Of a stretch of 64,000 nt of DNA, positions 12,275 through 24,089 are shown in pieces. Origin of the DNA: Artocarpus heterophyllus (lineage: Eukaryota; Streptophyta; Magnoliopsida; Rosales; Moraceae); assembly GCA_025403435.1 (NCBI GenBank), contig CM046350.1, forward strand, positions 35,593,956 through 35,657,955, given 5' to 3'. A model generated the notes under the pieces. It saw only the letters and a list, made by a program, of their open reading frames with translations, was not told where the DNA came from and ran no database searches. Numbering within the stretch: the first letter of the stretch is position 1; each line of letters begins with the position of its first letter. The position numbers and the translations under genes are program-made.

Positions 12275-13823
12275 AATGGTAGAACCCCTTGTAGTTGGAT
12301 GGAGGCACGTGACACATTTAACTTTTGAAGTATTGATTTTTTGTCTAAAATTTTTTAAAATATTTTAGTCGTACCTTTGTTTTGCATAAACAATTATATA
12401 ATTGTACCCCCATTAAAATCATTAAATATATCATTGTACCCTTTTTTAGAAAAATTATAATTTATATCCCTACTTAATAATCAAAATATATAATTATATC
12501 TTTGTATAATAAAAATATCAATAATTTTTTACATAGTACCCGCTGATAAAAGAATCTGGCTTCATCACTGGCTATAAATATGGCCGGTAAGAAGGCTGAA
12601 TTTTTTACAAGGGATCAAATTAGACACAACTTAAAGTGTATTTTAACGGTTAATTTGGTTTTGATGAACCAAGTAATTACTTACCGTTTCAAGCCAAAAA
12701 AAAAAAAAACTAATCTGAAAGGGACAAAATTCTATGAAAAAAGAACCAAAAGTAGGGAGGTGTGAGTTAAAGGGCGAACATTCACCAACTCTCTCTTTTG
12801 AAGATGTAAAATGACGTGATTCCAAAATTTTCCATCTCCGTTCTTGATTGCTTTTACGTTTTGTACGCAGGATCCCTGCATAACATGATCATAATATACT
12901 TGGGTTGGGCCTTAATTTGTTTAGCCCAAAAAGTAACCAAGTAAATTTCTGGACTATCATTCACTCATTTTATGACTTTCGGATAATTAACGTATGTTTT
13001 CTCAGCAACGAAAAAGCAAAAGGCCAAAGAAGGAAAAAAAAAAAAAAAAAGCCGAAAAGGCGAGAAGAAAGATACTAAAAAAAAAAAAAAAAAAACCCAT
13101 GGCTATGCATTAAAACTAAGTGGTAAAACGAAAGAAAAATATATGGTTAAACTCAGCTATTTTGCTCATTAAGCTGCCAAGCTACTGACTAGAAAAATAA
13201 TTGAAAAATCATTGATGTTAAATACTATAACTAATAAAATATAAATCTTATTTATAAATCCGCATCCTTTATGTTGTGTGATGTTCAACAACATTAATAC
13301 CCTATAGCATTGTTCGTAGGAAGGAACATTCCCAAATTCTCTTCTCTTGTACTGCTATACACCCTTACCTTTAGCACTAAGAAAAAAGAGATCCACATAT
13401 GCATGAATCACGATGCACATGTGAAAAGTCAAATGTTTCTTTTTCCCTCTTTTAATAAAAATAAATCGATTAGTATGGAATAATTCCGTAGCAACGTTTT
13501 GGCATGTCACTGGCACTTTGCATAGATGTGCTTCCCACGTATTCCTTCATCATATGATACACACAACAAATGCTTGTAACAAAATTGAATGTACAAATCA
13601 ACTACCAATACAGCTCTAGTTCAATTTTGAGTTAATTTGTTTGTGACAATAGTTTCCACAATTCCAATCATGAATCCTTTGTTTAGTACTACTTTTGCTG
13701 CTGTACTTGTCCTTGGAATCCACTTAGTATGAACCCACCAAATATCGCTCAGAAGAAGATCAAGTTTCATCCTCGTATAATTCCTACGAGAATTATGATG
13801 ATCATCCCAAGGATTAGATCACC

Positions 13824-13855
<32 letters not shown>

Positions 13856-13941
13856 CACACGGCTATCATTAATTACATCTCCTTTTCCAAAGCAAGTACT
13901 TTGGCCTAGTGGCATGAGGAGAGATTCAGGATCTTACTGCT
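12275..13941. other. AT-rich non-coding region with simple repeats
   Basis: No supported coding sequence. A short open frame starting at 12580 has no recognisable motif. Simple repeats include A runs near 13037 and 13078 and an (AT)n tract at 13824-13848. Confidence 0.5.
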
Positions 13942-14219
13942 CTATGACTTGACAAGCGTCTCCACTGACTCAACCATGTAGTTCATCATTCCCTGATATA
14001 TAATTAATATTTATATGTTTCAGTTGGAAAATAAAAAACAAAACAAAATAGTAAGAGTATTGATACATACCTTGACGGAATAAGCAGTAAACATAGGAGC
14101 AAGGAGTTTTCTTTTGAAAGCCGAATTGAAAGAGTTAAGAGGTTAAAATGCCTTGGCCAAGAAGAGGACCAAGAAGTTTCTGTAGGCAGGGTGGCGTACA
14201 AAAGTCTAATCAAGTGCAT
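13942..14219 (-). pseudogene. Possible cytochrome P450 exon pair (remnant)
   Basis: On the minus strand, a frame ending at 14071 reads '...KRKLLAPMFTAYSVK' and stops at a GT donor (14069-14070). A second segment (13992-13942) follows an AG acceptor (13993-13995) and continues in frame with 'GMMNYMVESVETLV' before a stop. The 78-bp intron is short but canonical, and the joined frame is kept. The shape 'R/K-K-L-x-x-P-x-F ... VK-x-M ... ES' resembles the C-helix region of clan-72 P450s, where an intron often falls at the same place. Upstream stops show that any gene is dead. The assignment rests on weak similarity by eye; it could be chance. Confidence 0.3.
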
Positions 14220-14535
14220 GTTATCATTCTCTTTGATACATCTGGATCGTAAATGTGCAAAAATTGTATATTTCCTTCTGAAAACATGAACGTTGAACCT
14301 GCATTCACAACATAATAAACATTGTAATAGCGACTATCTAATTAACTATATTGATGTTCTTCAAATATAAATAACCATTTATATTCGCAAGACAACATAA
14401 AGTTGCGGCAATATAATTTGCCACAAACAAAAATAAAAAAATAAAATAAAATCAACCCACAATGGGCCGCTATCCCACCGCCATTGCCTAATTTAAGAGA
14501 ACGCTGCAAAAGAATAAAATAACTATTAAGATGTA

Positions 14536-14990
14536 TGGAGCCTAATTTAATACTCTGATAATTTATCACTCCATAGAAAGGGTTAGGGAGGTCGGTCTTT
14601 TAAAAAAGGAAGATAGAAGCAGAGCCAACACCACACCTGTGAGAAGCCAGAGCCAGGAGAGCTCCAGTATTTGTGGCCAAGAGCCGTGGCACTGAGGTGC
14701 GAACCAATATTTATTTTTAGGAGACTGACTCTTCTTTTGAGTACTTCTATAAATAGGACATTTGTGCAACTCAAAAAATTGAGAGAATGCAAAAGAAAAA
14801 CTTAGGGAGAGAGAGTGGGGTGCAATTTTTTCTTATAAACTTCTTCTTTATAGTGAATTTCTATAGCAACTGAAAATAGATGTAGTTCTCATATTGAGGG
14901 TGAACTGCTATAAATTTGTATGTTCTTTTTCTTGTTTATCTTTCATTTTGCATATTTAGGTGTATAATTTGTAACAATAACAAACTAACG
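14536..14990 (+). repeat. LTR-like segment (candidate solo LTR or TRIM)
   Basis: A TATA box (TATAAATA, 14748-14755) is followed by a purine-rich run, and about 130 bp later by 'gtagttctcatattgagggtgaactgctataaat'. This layout resembles the R-U5 part of plant LTRs (compare 'gaaccactataaatcc' in elements A and Z). The edges are uncertain: TGTATGG near 14532 and TTTGTAACA near 14979 are candidates. There is no coding sequence and no partner LTR. The minus-strand open frames across it are artefacts. Confidence 0.35.
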
Positions 14991-15326
14991 AATTTGACTA
15001 ACTCAAATTTAAATCACATAACAAAAGAAATATACAAATACAGTTAGAGGATCAAATCATAGGTATATGTATTTATGTATGTTTTTATGATTGTACGTAT
15101 ATCCATACAATAACGACTAAAAAAAATAGCAAATGAATGAAGTACCGTATTGTTCAGTCCATTGATCCACAAACGGAAAGAGTGAAGAAGAACAATTATG
15201 GATTATCTGTTGTTCTCCTTGCGGTGGCTTTGGGATCTGAAACAATGCCTTTGATTGCTTGCTTTTGAAGTTTGGACCAAAACCTCTGGGGCTTCAGAAT
15301 TAAAGCATCATAAAATGTGATGAATA

Positions 15327-16013
15327 CACTAACAAGGCCGAGCACAATGATCTTTTTTTAAAAACCGTTGTTGTAAGGGAGAAAAAAAACATAGAGAGAT
15401 CACCCGAGAAGACGAAAACGATCGTGGTAAGAGTAGAGGTCTTTTACAACGGTTTTTAGTAAAACCGTTGTGGTAGATTATACTTTCTACGACGGTTTTT
15501 TGTTCAAACTGTCATGTAAGATTACACTTTCCACGAGGGTTTATGTTAAAATCCCTATTTCAGCTTGACAATCAGACACGAATCGCAAACCCAGCTCTCA
15601 AAAACACATCTAGAACCACTCAAAACCGCAGTCGCTGTCCCTCTTTACCTCCATCCTCTTAAATCTCCTTTCTAATTGTAAGTGTTTTATTAGGTATATT
15701 TATAAATAGGTTTTGATTTTGTTGATTAGCTTTTTAGTTTGTGAATTTATAATCATGATTAGTTCTTTAGATATGTTAGGTATGATTAATTTATGGATCA
15801 ATTAGTATTATTGATCAATATTTATTGTTTTGTAGATATGATTAGTTATTTAGATATGTGTATGATTAATTTGTTGATTTTTTGCATGATTAGTTATTTG
15901 GATATGATGGGTATAATTAATTTGTTTTATAAATATAATTTATTATTTGAATATGATGGGTATGTGTAATTTGTGGATATTTGGGTATAATTAGCTATAT
16001 TGAATTTAATTTG
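15327..16013. mobile_element. Left end of a CACTA transposon
   Basis: The end begins CACTAACAAGGCC. It is followed by several copies, in both orientations, of 'acaacggtttt' / 'aaaaccgttgt' (15360-15550), which are subterminal transposase-binding repeats of the En/Spm type. The right end at 38504, read inward, is CACTACTACAAACATGGCC and then ...ACCGTTGTG, an alignable partner. After the repeat block comes a leader-like stretch and AT-rich DNA with recurring 'gatatgattagt' motifs. At 16014 the sequence is cut by the LTR of element Z. No 3-bp target duplication was found (ATA before, GAT after), so one end may be altered. Confidence 0.6.
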
Positions 16014-16583
16014 TGTTGGGATACGATTTGGTCAGGCCTAAATTGTCTATTAAGGCCCAAAATAAGGATTCAGAGTTGCCATTAAAGCGAGTCAAGCTCG
16101 ACGAGACCGATCGGTTTGAAGTTGTTTGATGAGAAGAGCATCGTTTATTAGCATATTATCAAATTGAGACTTCGATCGATTTGATCAATTATAAACCAGT
16201 CGTATATTTTGTTTAGGTAACTTTTATGTCGTTGCAGGTTTAATCCAAGTGTCCATTTGATGGGATGGGTTCACAAAATTTAACAGTTAACAGTATGTCT
16301 AATCACGAACTTAGATATGGGGAGAGCCTGATTATTGCGGCCTATCGTAGACTGACACATGTCCCACTATTGTGGTTACTTCAGGCACTATCATCCCCCA
16401 CTCTATTAGTTAAAAGTCACAACTTCTCTTCATCTTCTATATAAAGGAACACCATTTTCATTTGTAAAGACACGAAAAGAAGAAGAGACAGAAACTCTGC
16501 TGAAATTTCTTTTCATTTTCATTATCATCTTTGTAATATGTACATCCTAAATTCATACATAGTGAAAAACAATAGATGAAGCT
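16014..16583 (+). repeat. 5' LTR of Tat-type gypsy copy Z, first part
   Basis: Begins TGTTGGGATACGATTTGG, clearly related to the LTR of element A (TGTTGGGGTACAACTTGG). A TATA box (TATATAAAGG) lies at about 16438-16447, as in A. The LTR is interrupted at 16583 by element A. It resumes at 27706-27728, is interrupted again by element B, and ends at 36988. It is therefore the host of both younger insertions. Confidence 0.65.
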
Positions 16584-17306
16584 TGTTGGGGTACAACTTG
16601 GTTAGGCCCAAATGTCTACAGGCCCAGACGGCCCATTGTGGTGATACAAGTCGAATATATCAAGTTGAGTCAATCGACATGAGAAGTACGAATCGAATTC
16701 GTTTCATTCGATCTGCTTGATCTTGCTTGTATCCATATTGCATCGATCATTGAAGGTAAATCAGACTTCTCTCTAAGTGTTTGACCAGATCAATCACCAC
16801 GAGTTGACAGTTATCAGCACAAACTGGTGACCACTTATACGTTTGATCATGAAACAAAACGTGGAGAAAGCATAATTCTTGTAGCATATTATAGGTCGCC
16901 ACGTTTCCCACTATTGCGGTTACCTACAATGCACTACTCCACTCCGTCAGATGGTTAGAGGTGGCATCTTATCCCTACTCTATATAAAGGGAGATAGAAA
17001 AAAGCATACAAAAACTTTGCTGAAATCATTTCTCATCCTTTCTCTTGTAATTTGTACTGAAAATTCATATTCTAGTGAAATGCAGTGGACATAGTTTTTT
17101 TAACAGAGTGAACCATTATAAATCCTACGTGTGACATTCTTATTTTACAACATTATTTTATTCTGTCTACTACACTTTAATCTTACACGTTTACTTATGA
17201 GTTAATATGTCCAATTAACGGTGATTTGAGGGCCCAAGTCCCTTGAATAGAGTTCTAACGATCCAAATTAATATTTTTATATTTGGTTGTAGATCCACCA
17301 TCTACA
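16584..17306 (+). repeat. 5' LTR of element A
   Basis: TGTTGGGGTACAACTTGG...CATCTACA, about 723 bp. A TATA box (TATATAAAG) stands at 16981-16989. The LTR is followed by a primer-site-like stretch (TTTAGCACCCACTGTGGGG, 17309-17327). The same stretch, with TTTGACGCCC, follows the LTR of copy Z. Confidence 0.8.
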
Positions 17307-17367
17307 ATTTAGCACCCACTGTGGGGCCTTCAAATCATTAACTCTAGGATCTGTAGCTCAACCGCAA

Positions 17368-18835
17368 ATGGTGAATAATTCTAACATTCAACACACTCCA
17401 GACGTTCCGATTGAAAAGAATGAAACGACTCGTCAAGCCAACCAGCAATGGAAGCCCTTACAGCAGATGCAGAGGCTTTGAAAAAAATGCTCTAGGAGCA
17501 GGCAACTCATTCTCAAGAGTGTGACAGAAGATTAGAGCACCTCAGTAGTGAGAATTTGGCTTGAAGGAGCCAAATCAGTTATCAAAACTTGCAGATGGTT
17601 TCACAATCCTATTACTACCCGTACTATGGGTATTTCATATTCCCAGTATCGACGGCGGCACAGTTGTAGTTTCAAACGCCATAGCCAAGAAGACAACTGT
17701 CCTCCTACAGCCCTATTGGGAGGATGCAACCATTGTATACTCCCTCTACTCCAGCACCAGCAATGACTCTAGCACCAACAACAACACCAACAGCTTCAAT
17801 AGCCATAGTAATGCCTACTGCGATAGTGACTACGACGATAGCAAATGCTCGTGTAGAATCCAATTGATGAGATGATGTAGCGGATGAGGCCGAGAGGACA
17901 GTCAAACTGGCCATTCAATTTGAAGAAATTCCAACACAAACTTTGTTAACTCCTGAGTCAATCTGGCAGATGATGAAGGAGATGTTAGAATAGAACACTA
18001 GGATCATGGAGGAGAAGATTGACCAAAAGGTTTCAAAAGCGACAAGCAAAACCCCAGCTTTGGACGATATCTCCAAGAACATTCGAGAAACCCCATTCAC
18101 AAGGAGAATTACTTTGGTCCTTCCACCAAAATATGAAATCATGTGCTCGTTTCGATGGGACGTCGGATCCTAAGGACCATCTGTTGCAATACAAAAACGT
18201 GGTTAGCGCCACAAGTATTCTGGACTCGATTCTAGATGAGATAATGTGCAAGCTGTTTGCGTAAAGTCTTAAAGGGTCGGCTCTTCAATGGTTTAGTAAT
18301 CTTCCCACCTGCTCAATCGATAGCTTTGAGGTGGATTCCTTCGTCAAAGCCAACTTTGTGCACATAAAGACAAGACAATGAAAGACCTATGGTCAGTAGT
18401 GCAAAATTCGGGCGAATCTCTTCGAGTGTATATTAAGAGATTCAATAAGACTCTTTGGGAGATTTTAGATTTAGAAGATGATACGGCTAGAGAAGCATTG
18501 AAGAAGGGATTGTTACATAAATCCTTTTTTTAAGAGTAGCATTTGCTTCGATAACCCACAAACCATCCAAGAAGCATTAAATAGAACACAAGGATGGATT
18601 GATCTAGAAGAAGAAAATGAGAGATGTGAGCAAGAGCTCGCCAGAAATCGAGGCCAAAATAGGTGGACTGAGAGGCAACAGAAACTATAGGCAGACCGAA
18701 GAAGGCGAACAAGAGCACCACCAAGGAGGGCATTGAGGAGGAAGGAAGAGAAGCCCTAATCGAGAAGTAGACCAATGTCACCACCAAAGTATGCTCTAAA
18801 CATATCTCCAGTTGAACTTGTTGCTTAACTGGAAG
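17368..18835 (+). pseudogene. Tat-type gag remnant of element A
   Basis: An ATG at 17368 opens a frame that soon breaks, and the coding match continues in shifted frames. Recognisable blocks are a retrotransposon-gag core around 18130-18540 (for example 'RFDGTSDPKDHLLQYKNVV', then 'KRFNKT' and 'AREALKKGLLHKS') and a basic, arginine-rich tail (18600-18790). This protein would form the virus-like particle. The related but truncated copy in Z (36989-37792) aligns block for block. Numerous stops (for example after 17478 and near 18262) and frameshifts are present. Confidence 0.65.
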
Positions 18836-19059
18836 AAATGACTATGTTAGATGGCCAAATAAAATGGCCTTAGTCGCTCCCGTGACCAATCAACGTACTG
18901 TGAGTTCCATCGTGATACTAGCCACCTAACTGTTGACTATAAGGCATTGCGGTCAGAGATCATCGAGCTGCTTAAGAAAGGGCACTTGAGGGAGTATCTC
19001 TCTAAAAGGGGAAGGAAGGTCTATGGGCTCGATAGAGAGCAAGGAAGGAAGTCAGAATG

Positions 19060-22000
19060 GTAGACAAACAAGAAGACACCATCACCCCCACCAGTCAGAA
19101 AAATTATTGGAGCCATTTATGGATGCTCCATTCTCATCAGCGATTCTGCCAATCAAATGAAGGCTCACCAACGAAGAAAGAGCCAAGCTACAGTTAGTAT
19201 GACATTTGAGGAATACAACAAACACATTATTTCATTTCAAAGTGACGAGGCTTTTGGGCTCGACACTCCTTATAACGATGCTTTGGTTATTAAACTCAAC
19301 ATCATGAACTGTGAGATCAGCAGGATATTAGTTGACAATGGAAGCTTTGCCAACATATTGTTCCTCTCAACACAAAAAAAGATGGAAATCAGCGAAGAGA
19401 AAATAGAGAAATTTGCCACGTCGTTGGTAGGTTTCAATGGGGAAGCAACTATGGCCATTGGTAGAATCAAGCTTCCAGTCTACGTTGCGGGAGAAAACAA
19501 GATGACGAGTTTTCTTGTCATGGACTACCCTTTGGGGTATAACATTATTCTCAGGAGCCCTTGGATACATGTAATGAAGGCCGTCCTGTCAAGATACCAC
19601 CAGAGGGTCAGATTCCCGACAAAGCGAAGGGTCAGAGAGATTCGAGGAAGCCAGGAGGTAGCACAAAGCTGTTGTGGTATGGCTATGACGCAAAAGAAAG
19701 CTTTATAGCAATTACAGGCAATGCAGTAGAACGGATCAAGTACTCAAGACTATTTCAAATCAATTTTGGAGAAGCTTAATGAAGTTCAAATCGATCCGAA
19801 ATACGAAAGACGTACAATGAAGATCGGGTCACAACTTTACCCCGAAGTAAAATCCTAAATTATTGATTTCCTTAGAGCTAACAATGATTGTTTCGCTTGG
19901 TCTCATGCAGATATGCCATGAATCGATCCAAGCATAATCTTACATTGACTCAACATCGATCTAGACCATAGACCTATATGGTAGAAAAGAAGAAAACTCA
20001 GAATTGAGCGAAACAATGACATAAAGGATGAAGTGAGGAGATTCCTCAAGGCTGGGTTTATTTGTCATGTACAGTACCCGGATTGGCTCGCCAATGTGGT
20101 GATTGTGAAGAAGAAGAATGGGAAATGGTGAATGTGCCTTGATTTCATGGATTTAAACAAAGCTTGCCCAAAAGACGGTTACCTGTTGCCACATATCGAT
20201 GGACTCATCGATGCAACGACCAGCCATAAAATTTTAAGCTTGCTCAACGCATTCTTTGGCTATAACTAGATCCTTTTGAACCTAGATGACCAAGAGAAGA
20301 CTACTATCGTTACTGAATAGAGGATCTTTTGTTTCAAGGTCATGGCTTTCAGGCTAAAGAATGCAGGAGCCACCTACTAGAGGCTGGTCAACATGATGTT
20401 CAAACAACAAATTGGTAAGAATATGGAAGTATACATTGATGACATGTTGGTCAAGTCTTTGCAAGCCCACCGCCACATTCAACATCAACGAGAATGCTTT
20501 GACATTCTCCAAAAATATTGCATGAAGCTGAGTCCAGAGAAGTGCAATTTCGGAGTAGCAAGCGGTGTGTTCTTGGGTTACCTCGTCACGAAGCGCGGAA
20601 TCGAAGCTAACCTAGACCAGATAAAAGCCTTCCAATTGATGCCGTCGTTGAGAACCAAGCGTGAGATACAAAAACTTACTGGTCAAGTCACCGCGCTCAG
20701 TCGATTCATAGCCCGGTCTGTAGACCGATGTCTTCCTCTTTGCAACTGCTCAAGAAAAATAAGAAGTTTGAATGGAACGAACAATGTGAGAAAGCCTTCT
20801 AGGAATTAAAGAGATACTTGACTACTCCCCCGATCCTGTCAATGCCTAAAGATGGAGAGCCACTTTATTTGTACTTGGCAAATTTAGAAACTACAGTGAA
20901 TTCGGCCCTAGTTTGAGAAGAAACTGCGGTCCAAAAACCAGTTTTCTTCATAAGCCACACGATGTTGGATGCTGAAACGAGGTACTCTGTTGTTGAAAAG
21001 CTTGTCCTTGCACTCATCATGTCAGCTCGAAAGCTCCGTCCATAGTTTCAAGGCCACTCTATTGTGGTGTTGTCGTCTTACCCGATGCGAGCTATCTTAC
21101 ACAAACCAGACATATTCGAAAGACTGATGAAATGGGTCATTGAGATGATAGAGTTTGACATCGAATATAAACCATGGACAGCACTGAAGCACATGTGCTC
21201 ATAGACTTTGTTGCTGAATTGACATATAGGTTAGAGGAGCTGGGGTCGAAGAAATGGACCTTGCAAGTCGATGGGTCCAACAATGAAAAGGGATCAGGAG
21301 TGGGAGTGCTACTGAAGTCACCGACTAGCAAAGAAATCAAACAGAGTTTTCAACTGGGATTTAGGGCCACAAACAATGAAGCTAAATACAAGGCTATGGT
21401 TGTAGGTATAAGGCTTGCTACTGCACTGGGGGCTTCCAAACTTGTTTTGGAGAGCAACTCCACTTTGATTATTAACCAGATAAATGAAAACTACGAAGCC
21501 CGAGATGAGAAGATACTTTCATACCTAAAGTTGGTTAGCGACCTCAAAGCCTAGTTTGACCATTTCGAAGTGAAGCATGTCCCGAGAGAATAGAACTCTA
21601 GAGTTGATGCACTCACCAATTTGGGATCTTCAGTTAAAGTCAGTGAGAGGAGAATAATTCCCTTAGAATGAATTGACAATCTGAGCATTGAATTGGTCGA
21701 GGAGGCGAACTATGCTGACCTAAGGGACGATTAGAGGATGCCCATTGAGATGTACATATGTGATAGGTGGCTACCAAAAGATAAGCAGATGGCAAGAAAA
21801 ATCAAAGTTCAGGCTACAAGGTACTGCCTGATTGATGATAAGCTTTACCGATGTTCCTTTGCAGGACCTTATCTCTGATGCCTCGGAGAAGATGAAGTCG
21901 AGAAAGTTATTCGAGGGTGCATGAAGGCTCATGTGGCAATCACTTAGGAGGAAGATCTTTGTGTAACAAAGTCAAAAGACAAGGCTTTTACTGGCCAACT

Positions 22001-22969
22001 ATGCAGAGCGATTGTGAGAGCTTTGCTTGGAAATGCGATAATTGCCAGAGACACGCGCCTATCATTCACCAACCTGTTGAGGAACTTTCTTTAGTTAGTT
22101 CATCGTACCCGTTCATGAAGTATTGGATGGATGTTATCGAACCATTTCCTCCTGCTTTTGGACAAGTCAAGTATCTCCTTGTTCTCACGGATTATTTCTC
22201 CTAATGGGTCGAAGCTGAAGCATTTGCTGACGTCAAAGAGCGAAATGTTGAAAGATTCATTTGGAAGAATATCATCTGCTAGTTCGGAGTGTCAAGGCAA
22301 ATCATCATCGATAATGGCTCCCAATTTATCTCCTCGTCCTTTAAGAAGTTCTGTCATGATTGGGACATTATTTTAAGCTTCTCCACACTAAGGTACCCAT
22401 AAGGAAACAGGCAAGCAGAAGCAACGAATAAAAGGAGCATGAAGAGCCTAAAGAAGAAACTAGAGGCTAGGAAAGGGTGTTGGGTCGAGGAGCTCCCCAT
22501 GGTGCTTTGGGCTTACTGAATGACTCCAAGAAGGGCGACGGAGAATCCCTCTTCTTGTTCGTGTACAAAACAAAAGCTGTCATTCCTACGGAGGTAGTCA
22601 CCTGACACCTTCGAGTCGATTACTCACTCTTGAACGAAGCAAGGAATGACAAAATGCTATGGGAGGCATTGGATTTGATAGATGAAAGAGGGATAACACC
22701 TTCTATCACTTTGGACGTTGCCAGCAAGTAGCCGCCAGGTAGTACAACCAGAAAGTGAAAGTCAAGAAGTTCCAAGAGGACCAACTCATACTTAGAAAAG
22801 TTTTTCAGAATATGAAAGAAACTTATGCTGGGAAATTGGCGACTAACTAGGAAGGTCCTTATTGAGTTTGGTTTGTCATTCGAGATGGGTCTACAAGTTG
22901 GAGAAATTAGACAGGTCAACTATTACTAAAAGCTGGAATGTACATCATTTAAGGAAGTATTATGTGTAA
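19060..22969 (+). pseudogene. Tat-type pol remnant of element A (PR-RT-RH-aRH-INT)
   Basis: Domains occur in this order. Protease at 19157-19600, with the active-site variant 'ILVDNGSFANILFLS'. Reverse transcriptase at about 19990-20800, with 'DLNKACPKDGYLLP' and the catalytic 'YIDDMLVKS'. RNase H at about 20750-21170. A second, archaeal-like RNase H at 21181-21554 ('LQVDGSNNEKGSGVGVLL', 'ATNNEAKYKAM'). Integrase at about 21830-22570, with a C-x2-C zinc pair ('CDNCQRHAP') and a D-x-x-E core ('IIIDNGSQF'). The frame ends with a typical 'LRKYYV' stop at 22969. Frameshifts (for example between 19600 and 19780 and near 21170) and many in-frame stops abolish function. The second RNase H is the lineage marker for Tat. 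Confidence 0.75.
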
Positions 22970-23179
22970 CATTTCCCAAGTTTTTACCCTTTTTTATCTA
23001 TCTTTATGCAATTGAACTACATTTGGCTTGATCCCTACACATGGGTATGTAGGCAGCTCATGAACTATAAATGAGTGCAGCTGCTTTATTAATTCCAATT
23101 TTCTTTCTCCAGGATCACTATCAAGGAAGCTCTTGGATCAACATCGGCTTCAAAATCGATGAATTCGATGCGTGTTTGC

Positions 23180-23860
23180 TTCCATAAAGCCATTGCCATG
23201 GCTAAATTTGGACTCAACCAGCTCGATCCAAACTCCATCTTATAAAGCCATCTTCATGGCATATCAGACTTGACCAGCTCGATCTAAAAACAATCTTACA
23301 ATGCCATCTTTATGGCCCAACTTCGGACTCGTTCTATTCAATCTAAAAACAATCTTATAATGCCATTTTCATGGCCTAACTCTGGACTTGTTCTAAACTT
23401 CAGACTCAATCAACTCGTTCCGAAGCCCTGAGAAGCCATCATGGCTAAGTTTTGACTCAAAATCAACTCGATCCAACTCCATTCATGCAACGCCATCCTT
23501 GTAGCTAAAACACTCATGAATTTGCTTGATCGAAATTTGTTTGCAACATCATTTGACTCGATTAGACATCGGGTGTACAACTGCATTCTCATGGCTCTAC
23601 ATTTGATTTGATTGATTCGATCCAAACTAGGTTTTGCTGTGCCATTGTCATGTTAAACTTTGGATTCGATCAACTCTCCTAAAGTTCGACCTTATATTGC
23701 CAACTTCATGGCTTGGGCTAACCAATAGCTCAGTCAACTCTGAGTTTGGTATGTGCCATCATGATGGCTTAATTCGATATAACATTGGTCCTTCTAGATC
23801 CAATCAAATTCTACCATTATGATTTTGCCATTTTCATGGCATCTCTCTAGCATGCTAATC
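23180..23860 (+). repeat. Imperfect tandem repeats in the 3' region of element A
   Basis: About eight to ten diverged units of roughly 55-65 bp. Each has the pattern 'gccat...catggc...gactcg/gaccagctcgatc...aaaacaatcttata' (units start near 23191, 23250, 23308 and 23367, then become less regular). The block lies between the end of pol and the antisense gene. Tat-lineage elements are known to carry variable tandem repeats here. The reading frames crossing the block are not genes. Confidence 0.6.
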
Positions 23861-24089
23861 AATTTATCATGTAGTAACGTGATGGCTTTTAATTTCTTTG
23901 TCAAAATTGGCCAAATGCTTGCTCGCCAAACACATTATATAAAAGCATGAGTAATTTGAAGCTGAATTGATGAAATGAAATTTGATATTAAATTTCATTT
24001 TGAAAAATAAAGCTGTTCGACATAAATTGAACAAATAAAGGCACAAATTGTTCAAATATAAAGAACGACAAAAACAAGTTTTTCTTAAG

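Noticed and set aside
12580..12765. Short open frame starting MAGKKAEFF
   Set aside because: Sixty-one residues without family motif, upstream signal or splice context, ending in an A-rich run.
14342..14792. Several overlapping minus-strand frames of 67-75 residues
   Set aside because: No family signature; they cross an LTR-like segment with a plus-strand TATA box.
16579..16583. Target duplication for element A (AAGCT against TAACT)
   Set aside because: Only three of five bases agree, so it cannot be claimed as a clean duplication.
17548..17914. Overlapping frames on both strands rich in serine, threonine and valine
   Set aside because: They sit in the frameshifted gag of element A and share no motif with known proteins. 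Low-complexity 'acaac' repeats explain the open frames.
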